From: Thiohalobacter sp.
GTDB lineage: Bacteria; Pseudomonadota; Gammaproteobacteria; DSM-19610
DNA length: 6,740 nucleotides
Reading direction: 5' to 3'
NCBI GenBank assembly: GCA_027080445.1
Contig: JALWRY010000188.1
Span: forward strand, 1-6,740
Shown here piece by piece: positions 1 to 6,105 of the stretch (within the stretch, counting starts at the first letter, position 1; the number at the start of each line of letters is the position of its first letter). The position numbers and the translations under genes are program-made. Below the pieces are notes generated by a model that saw only the letters and a list, made by a program, of their open reading frames with translations, searched no databases and was not told where the DNA came from.

Positions 1-51
1 CAGCAGGCCACTGCGCGGGTGCGCTGGGCGCACCCGCGCAGTGGCCTGCTG
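1..51. repeat. Perfect 24-bp inverted repeat with 3-base loop at the left edge
   Basis: Bases 1-24 are the exact reverse complement of bases 28-51, with TGG (25-27) as the loop. The right arm encodes AHPRSGLL of the EAL domain, which is conserved family sequence and therefore native. The left arm translates as QQATARVR, which does not fit the family except for the last two residues. The innermost GTGCGC/GCGCAC pair (19-24 and 28-33) is probably a natural short hairpin. The outer 18 bases of the left arm look like a fold-back copy of the right arm, as arises by snap-back priming or at a contig end. A genuine genomic palindrome cannot be excluded without reads. Confidence 0.9.
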
Positions 52-723
52 GGTCCTGACCAGTTTATTTCACTCGCGGAACGTGCAGGTTTTATCGGCC
101 CGCTGACGGAGCTGGTTCTGACACAGTCCGGGTTGTGTTACCGGTCGGATCTTGAGGGCAGCGATGACCTGCGTATTGCGGTCAACCTGTCACCGATCAG
201 CTTGCGTGACGAGACCTTGCCGGGGCGTATTGAAACCCTGTTGGCCAGGATTGGCTGGTCGTCGCAGTGCCTGGACCTGGAGATTACTGAGAGTGCTATT
301 CTACAGAACCCCAGGCAGGCCAGGGATATCCTGAATGCCCTGAAGTCGCTTGGCATTGGTATTGCGATTGATGATTTTGGTACGGGGTATTCTTCCCTGT
401 CGAATTTGCGGCAGTTGCCGGTGACAGAGTTGAAAATAGACCGCTCCTTCGTGAGCCAGATGATTACCAACAGTAATGACTGCGCGATTGTGTCTGCCAC
501 GATCCGCATGGCGCACGATCTGGGGCTGAAAGTGACGGCCGAAGGCGTGGAAAGCCCGGGCGTTGCCGCCCGCCTGATCGATATGGACTGCGATATGATC
601 CAGGGCTATGTGCTGGGTAAGCCCATGCCCTGGGAGGACTTCCTGTCCTGGCGCCGTCGTTTCGAGCAAACCCGTGAAGAAACCAGCGATACGGTTTCGC
701 GACTGGGTCTGATGAACGCCTGA
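1..723 (+). CDS. EAL-domain c-di-GMP phosphodiesterase, C-terminal part (5' end cut by window edge)
   Basis: EAL domains hydrolyse the second messenger cyclic di-GMP to linear pGpG in the cytoplasm. They often form the C-terminus of a GGDEF-EAL or sensor protein; the N-terminal part lies outside this window. The frame is open from base 1, and the GTG at 19 sits inside the domain (VRWAHP), so it is not a real start. Counting from that codon, the visible family motifs are NLS (56-58), LEITES (87-92, with the metal-binding Glu), DDFGTGYSSL (118-127), KIDRSF (139-144, catalytic Lys), AEGVE (174-178) and QGY (195-197). All catalytic positions after the EAL signature are present, so the domain looks active rather than degenerate. 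The EAL tripeptide itself is not seen: the three residues before VRW read TAR. They fall in the left arm of a perfect inverted repeat that I suspect is artefactual. The protein ends about 30 residues after the QGY motif, as expected for a C-terminal EAL domain. Assignment to the family is firm; the full architecture and target process are unknown. Confidence 0.93.
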   Translation, partial: QQATARVRWAHPRSGLLGPDQFISLAERAGFIGPLTELVLTQSGLCYRSDLEGSDDLRIAVNLSPISLRDETLPGRIETLLARIGWSSQCLDLEITESAILQNPRQARDILNALKSLGIGIAIDDFGTGYSSLSNLRQLPVTELKIDRSFVSQMITNSNDCAIVSATIRMAHDLGLKVTAEGVESPGVAARLIDMDCDMIQGYVLGKPMPWEDFLSWRRRFEQTREETSDTVSRLGLMNA

Positions 724-800
724 CCCTTGCCGGCAGTCGCTCCAGCGGCCGGTCTTCCTGTATGCTGACGCCTGGATGATGGATTACAGGAGTCGCCGAA

Positions 801-1277
801 ATGCAGTTACTCAAATTTTGCCTGGTTTCCCTGCTGTTCGTGACGCAGCTGGCCGTGGCGGGTCAAACGGTTTTGATTCGGGAAACCGGGAAAGATCTCG
901 ATACCTCTTACGATGTGGTCTATAAGGCATTGGAAGATAATAATTTCTTTGTTGTCTTCGAGCCCAATATCCAGAAAAGTCTTAGTCAATTTTCCGAGCG
1001 CTGGGGAAAGGACTACAACCGAAACGGGCTGGAAGGCATTCGTTCCATGGTGTTTTGTAATGCCTGGTACGCCAATGCGGTGAGCAACGCGGACCCGGAT
1101 ATGCTGGCCTTGTGCCCCCTGCACATCACGCTGGTGCAGAAAAAGGGTGTGACACGTATCCTGTTTACGCGGCCAACCGTCATTGCTGCCGACAGCAAGG
1201 CGCTGACGGTTGCCCGCGAGATTGAACAGGGCGTTTCAAAAGCACTGGACGAAGCCGTTGCGGAATTGAAACCCTGA
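801..1277 (+). CDS. Exported DUF302-like protein
   Basis: This is a 158-residue protein with a clear Sec signal peptide: a short Lys-containing start, a hydrophobic core at about residues 6-18 and a likely AVA|GQ cleavage after residue 20. The mature protein is therefore periplasmic. The remainder resembles the DUF302 fold, with an N-terminal segment of the type 'tsyDvvykaLednnFfvvfe', a central MVFCNAWYANA segment (83-93), ADPDMLALCPLHITLV (97-112) and a terminal helix. In DUF302 proteins a Cys-Asn pair and a later Pro-Cys or Cys-Pro pair occupy the same places. Here they are Cys86-Asn87 and Cys105-Pro106. The only other Cys (residue 7) is in the signal peptide, so Cys86 and Cys105 could form a disulfide or bind a ligand. 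The start is supported by AGGAGT at 788-793, seven bases before the ATG. The biochemical function of the family is not established. The gene follows the EAL gene by 77 bp and converges on the next gene across 14 bp. Confidence 0.8.
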   Translation: MQLLKFCLVSLLFVTQLAVAGQTVLIRETGKDLDTSYDVVYKALEDNNFFVVFEPNIQKSLSQFSERWGKDYNRNGLEGIRSMVFCNAWYANAVSNADPDMLALCPLHITLVQKKGVTRILFTRPTVIAADSKALTVAREIEQGVSKALDEAVAELKP

Positions 1278-1291
1278 GTACGGTACCTGTG

Positions 1292-2287
1292 CTATTTCTT
1301 TTTGCCCGGCAGGGGTAAGGGCTTGAGTTTCAGTTCTTCCTGGGTGGCCTTGATGAACCCGTGTTTGGCATAGATGTTCTGGGCTTCATCGGTACCCAGG
1401 AAAGACAGGAAGCGCATTGCATTGTACGGGTTGCGGCCGGCCTTCAGGGCGCCGATAGCGTAAGCGACCTTGTGGCCCATGTTATAGGGCGCCGGGATGT
1501 CTACCCCCTCGATGTTGCGGCCGATTTCCTGCTGGTAGGTGATCTCCGTGGTCCAGACGACACCGACATCGGTTTTTCCTTCCAGCAGGCGAATCGGTGT
1601 TTCACGGTGATGGCGCGAGGTAAACCAGGTCTTGCCCTTGATGGCCCAGCAACTTTTGCATTTTTTCCCGCCGGTGACTTTCTGGTAGATGCCCAGCTGT
1701 TTCAGCATTTCAGAACCATAAAACTTGAATATGCCTTCCGTTAACGGGTTGGGCAGTGTCACAACCACGTCATCCCGCGCCAGGTCCCTGGGGCCCTTGA
1801 TGTGCTTGGGGTTGCCCTTTAAAACTTCCAGTGCCAGCTTGTTGTGGGTGTAGAACATGTAGTCGTGCATCATATTTTTGGCGTGCAGTTTCTTGAGATG
1901 GTTGACGTTGACGCTGGCAAACAGGTCGGGGTTCATGGCCAGTTTCTGGCCGGCAATCGTGCCCTGTTTCAGAATTTGTCCCTTCAGTATCTGGCCCGGC
2001 GGGATGGTTTCGACAAACACGCTCCTGATATCCGGGTTGTGTGACTGGAAGGCGCTGATCAGGTCCTGCATGACCATGAACTGGTTGCCTGCCAGGTACA
2101 TCACCAGGTCAGCCGTATAGGAATCACCTACCTTGCCGTAGTCGATTTCACCATCCGCGTGAAAGGTCCGGTGGTCGTGGCCTTTACCCACATCTTTGGC
2201 TGCGAATGCGTTCGTGCTCACCAGGGCGAGCGTACCCATAAACAGGGCCAGGGCCGCCTTGCGGCCAGTGTGAAATGTTGCAAACAT
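1292..2287 (-). CDS. Periplasmic solute-binding protein, ModA-like (type 2 PBP fold), orphan
   Basis: This 331-residue protein has a signal peptide with basic residues at 9-10, a hydrophobic core at about 11-25 and probable cleavage near AFA|A or FAA|K at 29-31. The mature part resembles extracellular solute-binding proteins of the molybdate/sulfate (ModA, SBP_bac_11) type. The supporting segments are LVMYLAGNQFMVMQDLISAFQ (61-81), PDLFASVNVNHLKKL (120-134), VVVTLPNPLTEGIFKFYG (174-191), TDVGVVWTTEITYQQE (239-254) and a C-terminal MRFLSFLGTDEAQNIYAKHGF (291-311). Two features are unusual: a His-rich stretch straight after the signal peptide (H37, H39, H43) and an inserted CKSC (210-213) followed by HH (226-227). 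These could bind metal or form a disulfide, but that is inference. No ABC permease or ATPase is nearby, so the substrate is unknown. The start is supported by GGAGG at 2296-2300, eight bases before the ATG. It is the last gene of the minus-strand series. I see no convincing stem-loop terminator after its stop codon. Confidence 0.85.
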   Translation of the reverse strand: MFATFHTGRKAALALFMGTLALVSTNAFAAKDVGKGHDHRTFHADGEIDYGKVGDSYTADLVMYLAGNQFMVMQDLISAFQSHNPDIRSVFVETIPPGQILKGQILKQGTIAGQKLAMNPDLFASVNVNHLKKLHAKNMMHDYMFYTHNKLALEVLKGNPKHIKGPRDLARDDVVVTLPNPLTEGIFKFYGSEMLKQLGIYQKVTGGKKCKSCWAIKGKTWFTSRHHRETPIRLLEGKTDVGVVWTTEITYQQEIGRNIEGVDIPAPYNMGHKVAYAIGALKAGRNPYNAMRFLSFLGTDEAQNIYAKHGFIKATQEELKLKPLPLPGKKK

Positions 2288-2425
2288 GCCTTAATCCTCC
2301 AACTACATGAAACGAATCGGGTGTGACAGGCACAGTCTGCTGTACAACATCAATGGGTGTAACTGCGGTGTACCCGAGTTCAACCTGGGGTTAACCCTGG
2401 GGTGCCATGACGGGACTTTACGGAC
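2288..2425. other. Intergenic gap between the ModA-like gene and dctM, candidate leader region
   Basis: This 138-bp noncoding gap is the longest in the window, in a gene series otherwise tightly packed. It holds the Shine-Dalgarno site of the downstream binding-protein gene (2296-2300), a perfect 10-bp palindrome GGGTTAACCC at 2388-2397, and two direct copies of CCTGGGG at 2384-2390 and 2396-2402 flanking that palindrome. There is no stem-loop with a T-run marking a rho-independent terminator on the minus strand. I see no clear -35/-10 pair. The spacing suggests that the binding-protein gene has its own promoter or a regulated junction, but the sequence does not prove this. Confidence 0.4.
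2388..2397. repeat. 10-bp perfect palindrome flanked by CCTGGGG direct repeats
   Basis: GGGTTAACCC reads the same on both strands. CCTGGGG occurs on each side, at 2384-2390 and 2396-2402, overlapping the palindrome, so the pattern repeats with a 12-base period. It lies about 100 bp before the start codon of the ModA-like gene, an appropriate place for an operator. It has no central loop, so it is not a good RNA hairpin. It does not match any operator consensus I can name. It may be chance. Confidence 0.35.
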
Positions 2426-3682
2426 TTACCGCCACCACAGCGACAGCGCAGGCAGGTAGGTGACAATACCCAGCCATACCAGCATCAGGGCAAGGAAGGG
2501 CAGGGTCGAGCGGAACAGGGTGAGCACCGGTTTTTCAAAGCGCTGACTGGCGATGAACAGGTTGATGCCGACAGGGGGCGTGGAGTAGCCGATTTCCAGG
2601 TTGGCGAGAAAGATCACGCCAAGGTGAACCGGGTCGACGCCGAAACGCTGGGCGAGCGGGAGGATCAGCGGCACCACCACGACGGTGGCGGAAAAGATAT
2701 CCATCATCGCACCCACGGCGAGCAGGAACAGGTTGAGTAACAGCAGGAACTTCAGGCGGGTATCGATGCTGTTTTGCATCCACTCCAGCAGCTGCATGGG
2801 GAGTTGCGCGTCGATCAACAGGTTGGTCAGGCCCATGGCGATGCCAAGGATGATCAGGATACTGCCAACCAGCACGGCGGTATCCGCCAGCAGTGGCACC
2901 AGCTGTCTGCGTAGTGAAATCGATCGGTGTATGACACTTTCCAGTAGCAGCACATACAGGGCGGTGCAGGCGGCCGCTTCGCTGACGGTGACATAGCCGC
3001 CGAAGATGCCCACTACAATCAGCACCGGCAACATGAGGTCACCAAACCCGGTGCGCAGGGCCCTTCGTAGTATCGTCCAGGAAAATGGATGGCGTGGAAT
3101 GTCAAAACGTGTGCCGACGGCGGCCGCATAGATCCACAGTATGAGCATCAGGACCAGTCCGGGCACCACGCCGGCCAGGAACAGGTCATCGATATTGACA
3201 CCGGCGACCACGCCATAGAGCAAAATGGCCAGGCTGGGTGGGAACAGCAGGCCCAGTGAACCGGAGGTGGTCAGCAGGCCGAGCGAGAACGGCTCCGGGT
3301 ACTGGACTTTTCTCAGCACCGGGTAGAGCAGGCCGCCAAGCGCAAGGATGGTGACCCCCGATGCGCCGGAGAACGAGGTGAAAAAGGCACAGGCGGTGAT
3401 GGCGACGATGGACAGGCCGCCGGGCATCCACCCGAGCAGGGCGTTGAACATCCTGATCAGACGTTGTGGCGCGCCACCGGAAGACAGGATGACACCGGCC
3501 AGGGTAAACAGCGGGATGGCAATAAGATTGGGTGAAGCAGCCAGCCGGTTGAGTTCAACGATCAGCAGTGCGCTGTTCAGGTCACTGTGGTGTGCGTAAA
3601 GCAGGCTGCCTGCGCCCAGTACCGCGAATAGCGGAAGCCCGAACAGTGCGAGCAGAACAATAGCTGTTACAGCAAATGGCAT
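2426..3682 (-). CDS. dctM: TRAP transporter large permease (DctM / TatM subunit)
   Basis: This is the main membrane subunit of a TRAP transporter. It moves a periplasmic ligand delivered by the binding protein into the cytoplasm, driven by an ion gradient (usually Na+). Its 418 residues match the usual size of about 420-430, and it is strongly hydrophobic with roughly 11-13 membrane segments. Visible family motifs are SPNLIAIPLFTLAGVIL (50-66), FFTSFSGASGVTILALG (100-116), GSLGLLFPPSLAILLYG (141-157), MDIFSATVVVVPLILP (327-342) and LEIGYSTPPVGINLF (362-376). The two P/G-rich re-entrant-type segments, GASGVTIL and GYSTPPVG, are those expected near the ion and substrate sites. The ATG at 3680-3682 lies inside the end of the small-permease gene, giving a 16-bp overlap that points to translational coupling; only a weak GGAT-type ribosome site precedes it. 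The gene works with the DctQ-like and DctP-like proteins directly upstream. The assignment is secure; the substrate is not indicated. Confidence 0.96.
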   Translation of the reverse strand: MPFAVTAIVLLALFGLPLFAVLGAGSLLYAHHSDLNSALLIVELNRLAASPNLIAIPLFTLAGVILSSGGAPQRLIRMFNALLGWMPGGLSIVAITACAFFTSFSGASGVTILALGGLLYPVLRKVQYPEPFSLGLLTTSGSLGLLFPPSLAILLYGVVAGVNIDDLFLAGVVPGLVLMLILWIYAAAVGTRFDIPRHPFSWTILRRALRTGFGDLMLPVLIVVGIFGGYVTVSEAAACTALYVLLLESVIHRSISLRRQLVPLLADTAVLVGSILIILGIAMGLTNLLIDAQLPMQLLEWMQNSIDTRLKFLLLLNLFLLAVGAMMDIFSATVVVVPLILPLAQRFGVDPVHLGVIFLANLEIGYSTPPVGINLFIASQRFEKPVLTLFRSTLPFLALMLVWLGIVTYLPALSLWWR

Positions 3683-4152
3683 GCGTCGTCATCCGGTCCG
3701 AGCAGGGCAGCAAGCAGGAAGTGCAGGGTCAACAGTATGAAGCCCACCGGCAGGATCAGGCCGAGGAGTGCCTGCCAGCGTTCGTAGTCCTGTGCGTAGG
3801 CCCATTCATCGCGCCAGAAACGGATGGCGGCATCCGTGAAGAACAGACAGACCAGTGCGGCCAGTGCGCGCAGTGGGCGATACAGGGTCTTCAGCGCGCT
3901 GGCAGACAGCCATGTGCTGGCCACATCAATCTTGATATGCCGGTTCCGGTCTACCGCCAGCGCTGCACCGAAAAAGGTGACGTACAATACCAGGTGGCGT
4001 GTCAGCGTGTCAGCCTGGGGGATGCCGGCGTCAAAGGCGTTACGTGCGATAATCTGTACCAGCGCCAGCAACAGGAGCAGCAACAGACTGGCGGCAGCCA
4101 GGAAGACTTCCAGTTGCACCAGCCTGTTTTTAAAATCTCTCAGGAACCTCAT
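3667..4152 (-). CDS. dctQ: TRAP transporter small permease (DctQ / TatQ subunit)
   Basis: This 161-residue inner-membrane protein is the small subunit that pairs with the DctM-type permease. Four membrane segments are visible, at about residues 15-35, 54-69, 91-107 and 129-150. The first contains a run of seven leucines. Family features are the IARNAF segment after helix 1 (35-40), the RHLVLYVTFFGAALAVDRNRHIKIDV type stretch (52-77), in which DctQ proteins keep a basic His-Ile-x-Ile/Val-Asp pattern, and WxxEW-like residues before helix 4 (FWRDEWAY, 112-119). It starts 26 bp after the binding-protein gene; no strong Shine-Dalgarno sequence is visible, so coupling to the upstream gene is likely. 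Its 3' end overlaps dctM by 16 bp. The hydrophilic N-terminus MRFLRDFKNR is short, as usual. An open frame runs antisense through the gene but is not supported as coding. Confidence 0.92.
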   Translation of the reverse strand: MRFLRDFKNRLVQLEVFLAAASLLLLLLLALVQIIARNAFDAGIPQADTLTRHLVLYVTFFGAALAVDRNRHIKIDVASTWLSASALKTLYRPLRALAALVCLFFTDAAIRFWRDEWAYAQDYERWQALLGLILPVGFILLTLHFLLAALLGPDDDACHLL

Positions 4153-4178
4153 CAGGTCATGGCTTTGTGGTGCGCGTA

Positions 4179-5222
4179 TCAGGGGGTGGCGACGGGCGTG
4201 CGTACCGTTGCCCGGGCATTTCGGTGTTGCTCAAGGAGTTTGCGCGTTTCCTCGAATACGCTGGAGGGAATGTAATTACTGCGAATCAGGCTTGCGGCCG
4301 CACGGTCACGCAGCGCCAGTAGCTCGCTATTACTCATGCTGTCATCCGGATCGACAAATGTCAGGCCACGTTTTTTGAGCTGCTCGATGCTGCGGGCGTT
4401 ATCAATACGTGTCTGGGCAATAAGTGCCTCACCGGTGTGGTAACCGGTTTTACGGAGCAGGGTTTTAAGGTCTTCCGGCAGTCGGTCGAAGAACCGGCGT
4501 GTCACAACGAGTGCGCCCATGCCGTTTGTCAGGGGTACACTGTTGATGTATTTCGTTTTGGTGAACCATTGCATGGCGATGGCGCCGAGTGGCGGGGCGT
4601 AGACCGTATCGATCAGGCCGGTGGAGAGGCTGGTATAGACATCGACGATAGACAGCGGAACCGGTGATATGCCGCTGGCCTTGAAGAAGGCCTGACCCAT
4701 GGGATCGCCCTGCCACAGCCATACCCGGCGCGAGCGCATATCGTCCAGGGAACGGATCGGTTTGGTGGAAAACATATGGATGAAGCCGACCTCCATCCAG
4801 CCCAGCAGTTCGAAGCCGTTATCGTGGAATCCTTCCCTGAATGCCGGTGTGAAATGATCGCGGACAAAGTCGATTTCATCCACGTTGTGAAACAGGAAGG
4901 GCAGTTCGAGCACACGTGCCGGCGAGTACATGTGGCCGATACCATAGCCGGTGAAGGCGCCGCCCTGCAGCTGGTTGAAGCGCATTTTCTTGAGGACGTC
5001 CGGCTCGTCGCCCTGTACGCCGCCCGGGTAGAATTTAAACACAAGGCGGCCGTTGCTTCGGGTTTTGACCTCCTGTCCCCAGGTGTCCAGCAGGTTCATC
5101 CAGGTGGAACCCGTGGGCGCCAGGGTGGCGAATTTCAGGACATAGTGGGCCGTGGCGGTAGCCGTCAGGGGGAGTAGCGCGATGAGCAGGATCCCAATGC
5201 TGATCTTGAATCTGTGTGCCAT
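4179..5222 (-). CDS. TRAP transporter substrate-binding protein, TatP / Tp0957-like DctP
   Basis: This 347-residue periplasmic protein captures ligand for the adjacent QM permease. The signal peptide has a basic start (MAHRFK), a hydrophobic core at 7-19 and probable cleavage at ATA|H near 25. DctP features are YVLKFATLAPTGSTWMNLL (27-45), the GGVQGDEPDVLKKMR (67-81) helix region, ELPFLFHNVDEIDFV (106-120), STKPIRSLDDMRSRRVW (152-168) and DVYTSLSTGLIDTVYAPP (194-211). In ordinary DctP proteins the segment after the Asp-Leu helix reads K-I/V-R, with the Arg binding the ligand carboxylate. By my alignment that Arg is Trp168 here (R-R-V-W-L-W). This and the APPLGAIAMQWFTK segment resemble the Tp0957-like branch. 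The neighbouring TatT gene supports this. The ATG at 5220-5222 is chosen because AGAGGA (5232-5237) lies nine bases upstream and the ATG shares its A with the tatT stop (TGATG). An in-frame ATG three codons earlier (5229-5231) abuts that site and fits less well. The ligand is not known. Confidence 0.93.
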   Translation of the reverse strand: MAHRFKISIGILLIALLPLTATATAHYVLKFATLAPTGSTWMNLLDTWGQEVKTRSNGRLVFKFYPGGVQGDEPDVLKKMRFNQLQGGAFTGYGIGHMYSPARVLELPFLFHNVDEIDFVRDHFTPAFREGFHDNGFELLGWMEVGFIHMFSTKPIRSLDDMRSRRVWLWQGDPMGQAFFKASGISPVPLSIVDVYTSLSTGLIDTVYAPPLGAIAMQWFTKTKYINSVPLTNGMGALVVTRRFFDRLPEDLKTLLRKTGYHTGEALIAQTRIDNARSIEQLKKRGLTFVDPDDSMSNSELLALRDRAAASLIRSNYIPSSVFEETRKLLEQHRNARATVRTPVATP

Positions 5223-6094
5223 CAGAACCATTCCTCTTCCTGGCCGAGCAGGTAACGCGCGCGGGTGCGTGAAATCTGGTTGATCAGCGCCATCTCGGGG
5301 AACAGGCCGACCGGTGTGTCGACAACATGCTGCAGCAGGCTGTGGAACCGGGCCTTGTCCAGCCGCTGACGCTCCAGGTATTCCGCCTGCAGCACATCAA
5401 AAATCAGCAGTCTGCCTTCTGTGACAGCGCGGGCAGCAGAAAAGTTTTTCTCCGCGAGACTGAAATTGCCCCCGAACATGGGGGCGCGACTGCCGTAATA
5501 GACCCCGTAGTAGCCATATACGCTGCCGGCGAAGTAGTCGGGTTCCAGCTGTTGTACGCGATGCATCAACCGTTCCGTGCTGGCAAGCTCGGCAATGCGC
5601 GCGGGGTCGGTCCGGTTCAGGTCGATTTCCTTGGACCAGCAGGAGGCGGTCCAGAACAGTGCAGGAACGGCGGAGCTGCCCAGCCGGGAAAGGGCATGGT
5701 CGATGGCGTCAATGCTGGCGGTTCTCAGGTCAAGATTGACGCCGAGACTTTTCAGTGCGCGGAAACCGTAGTCTGTACCGCGCTGGTAGAGGGCATAGGC
5801 ACGCGGCCTGTCTTTGAGTTCGGTGAAGCCGAAAGCATAGCCGTACAGGCCCTGTGCCGCATTGGCAAGTAACACCGGGTTTTCCGGGTCTTCGACAATC
5901 AGCCCTTCAACAAGTTTGATGTTGGCGGGGATGGCCGCCTCGGCAAGCGTCAGGTCTGTTTCGCGGTTCATGGCGTCGATGGCACCATCCATGATGCTGA
6001 CCGAGGTGCGGGCAACCATCTGCCCCACGCTGCAGGCGCCCAGCAAGGGCGGGAGCAGGAGGATCAGCAAGTATTTGTGTAGCGTGTTCCCCAT
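5222..6094 (-). CDS. tatT: TatT-type lipoprotein, TPR-protein component of a TPAT (TRAP) transporter
   Basis: This predicted lipoprotein has 290 residues. The N-terminus MGNTLHKYLLILLLPPLLGAC has a hydrophobic core and a lipobox L-G-A-C, giving lipid-modified Cys21. Residue 22 is Ser, so outer-membrane sorting is expected under the usual Lol rule. The body is all-helical with helix-turn-helix (TPR-like) spacing. Examples are NIKLVEGLIVEDPENPVLLANAAQ (58-81), YALYQRGTDYGFRAL (100-114), PALFWTASCWSKEI (144-157), ASTERLMHRVQQLEPDYF (171-188), YGYYGVYYGSRAP-GGN (193-210) and PEMALINQISRTRARYLLGQ (266-285). These match the TRAP transporter T-component (Tp0956-like) family. Such proteins associate with the partner TatP in the periplasm; in T. 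pallidum the protein was reported as a trimer with pore-like openings. The start at 6092-6094 is chosen over a longer in-frame extension to 6202. It gives the lipobox signal peptide, has AAGGA at 6101-6105 six bases upstream, and does not run into dapE. Its stop TGA shares one base with the tatP start. Confidence 0.92.
   Translation of the reverse strand: MGNTLHKYLLILLLPPLLGACSVGQMVARTSVSIMDGAIDAMNRETDLTLAEAAIPANIKLVEGLIVEDPENPVLLANAAQGLYGYAFGFTELKDRPRAYALYQRGTDYGFRALKSLGVNLDLRTASIDAIDHALSRLGSSAVPALFWTASCWSKEIDLNRTDPARIAELASTERLMHRVQQLEPDYFAGSVYGYYGVYYGSRAPMFGGNFSLAEKNFSAARAVTEGRLLIFDVLQAEYLERQRLDKARFHSLLQHVVDTPVGLFPEMALINQISRTRARYLLGQEEEWF
5232..5237 (-). promoter_or_regulatory. Ribosome binding site AGAGGA within the tatT 3' end, serving tatP
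   Basis: AGAGGA sits nine bases before the ATG at 5220-5222. It is embedded in the Glu-Glu-Trp-Phe codons at the end of tatT. With the TGATG stop/start, it indicates translational reinitiation. It is too close to the alternative ATG at 5229-5231 to serve that codon well. Confidence 0.65.
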
Positions 6095-6100
6095 GGCAGT

Positions 6101-6105
6101 TCCTT
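6101..6105 (-). promoter_or_regulatory. Ribosome binding site AAGGA setting the tatT start
   Basis: AAGGA on the minus strand lies six bases before the ATG at 6092-6094. The longer open frame to 6202 would overlap dapE by 73 bp and would hide the lipoprotein signal peptide, so this site decides the start. Confidence 0.7.

Noticed and set aside
730..752. Stem-loop after the EAL gene (CCGGC/GCCGG arms with inner CGC/GCG), followed by a pyrimidine-rich stretch.
   Set aside because: The stem is broken by a three-base bulge and there is no proper T-run after it, so I do not call a terminator.
1278..1303. T-rich stretch after the DUF302-like gene, as a possible terminator.
   Set aside because: The T-run encodes the terminal Lys codons of the convergent gene. 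The GTACGGTAC before it is too short and loopless to make a terminator stem.
2322..2334. TGTG-N5-CACA half-palindrome, reminiscent of a CRP/FNR-type site.
   Set aside because: The spacing and the missing half-site bases do not fit the TGTGA-N6-TCACA consensus. It is short enough to arise by chance.
2288..2425. Possible sigma-70 promoter on the minus strand using TTGAAC and TACACC about 16 bases apart.
   Set aside because: The -10 element is poor and several equally weak pairs exist in the same gap, so no position can be supported.
3676..4275. 199-residue open frame on the plus strand, opposite dctQ.
   Set aside because: It is antisense to a well-supported membrane gene. The product is Gln-rich and low in complexity (the complement of Leu codons), with no recognisable domain.
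5327..5872. 181-residue open frame on the plus strand, opposite tatT.
   Set aside because: It is a mirror of the high-GC third-position pattern of tatT. It has no domain and no convincing ribosome site.
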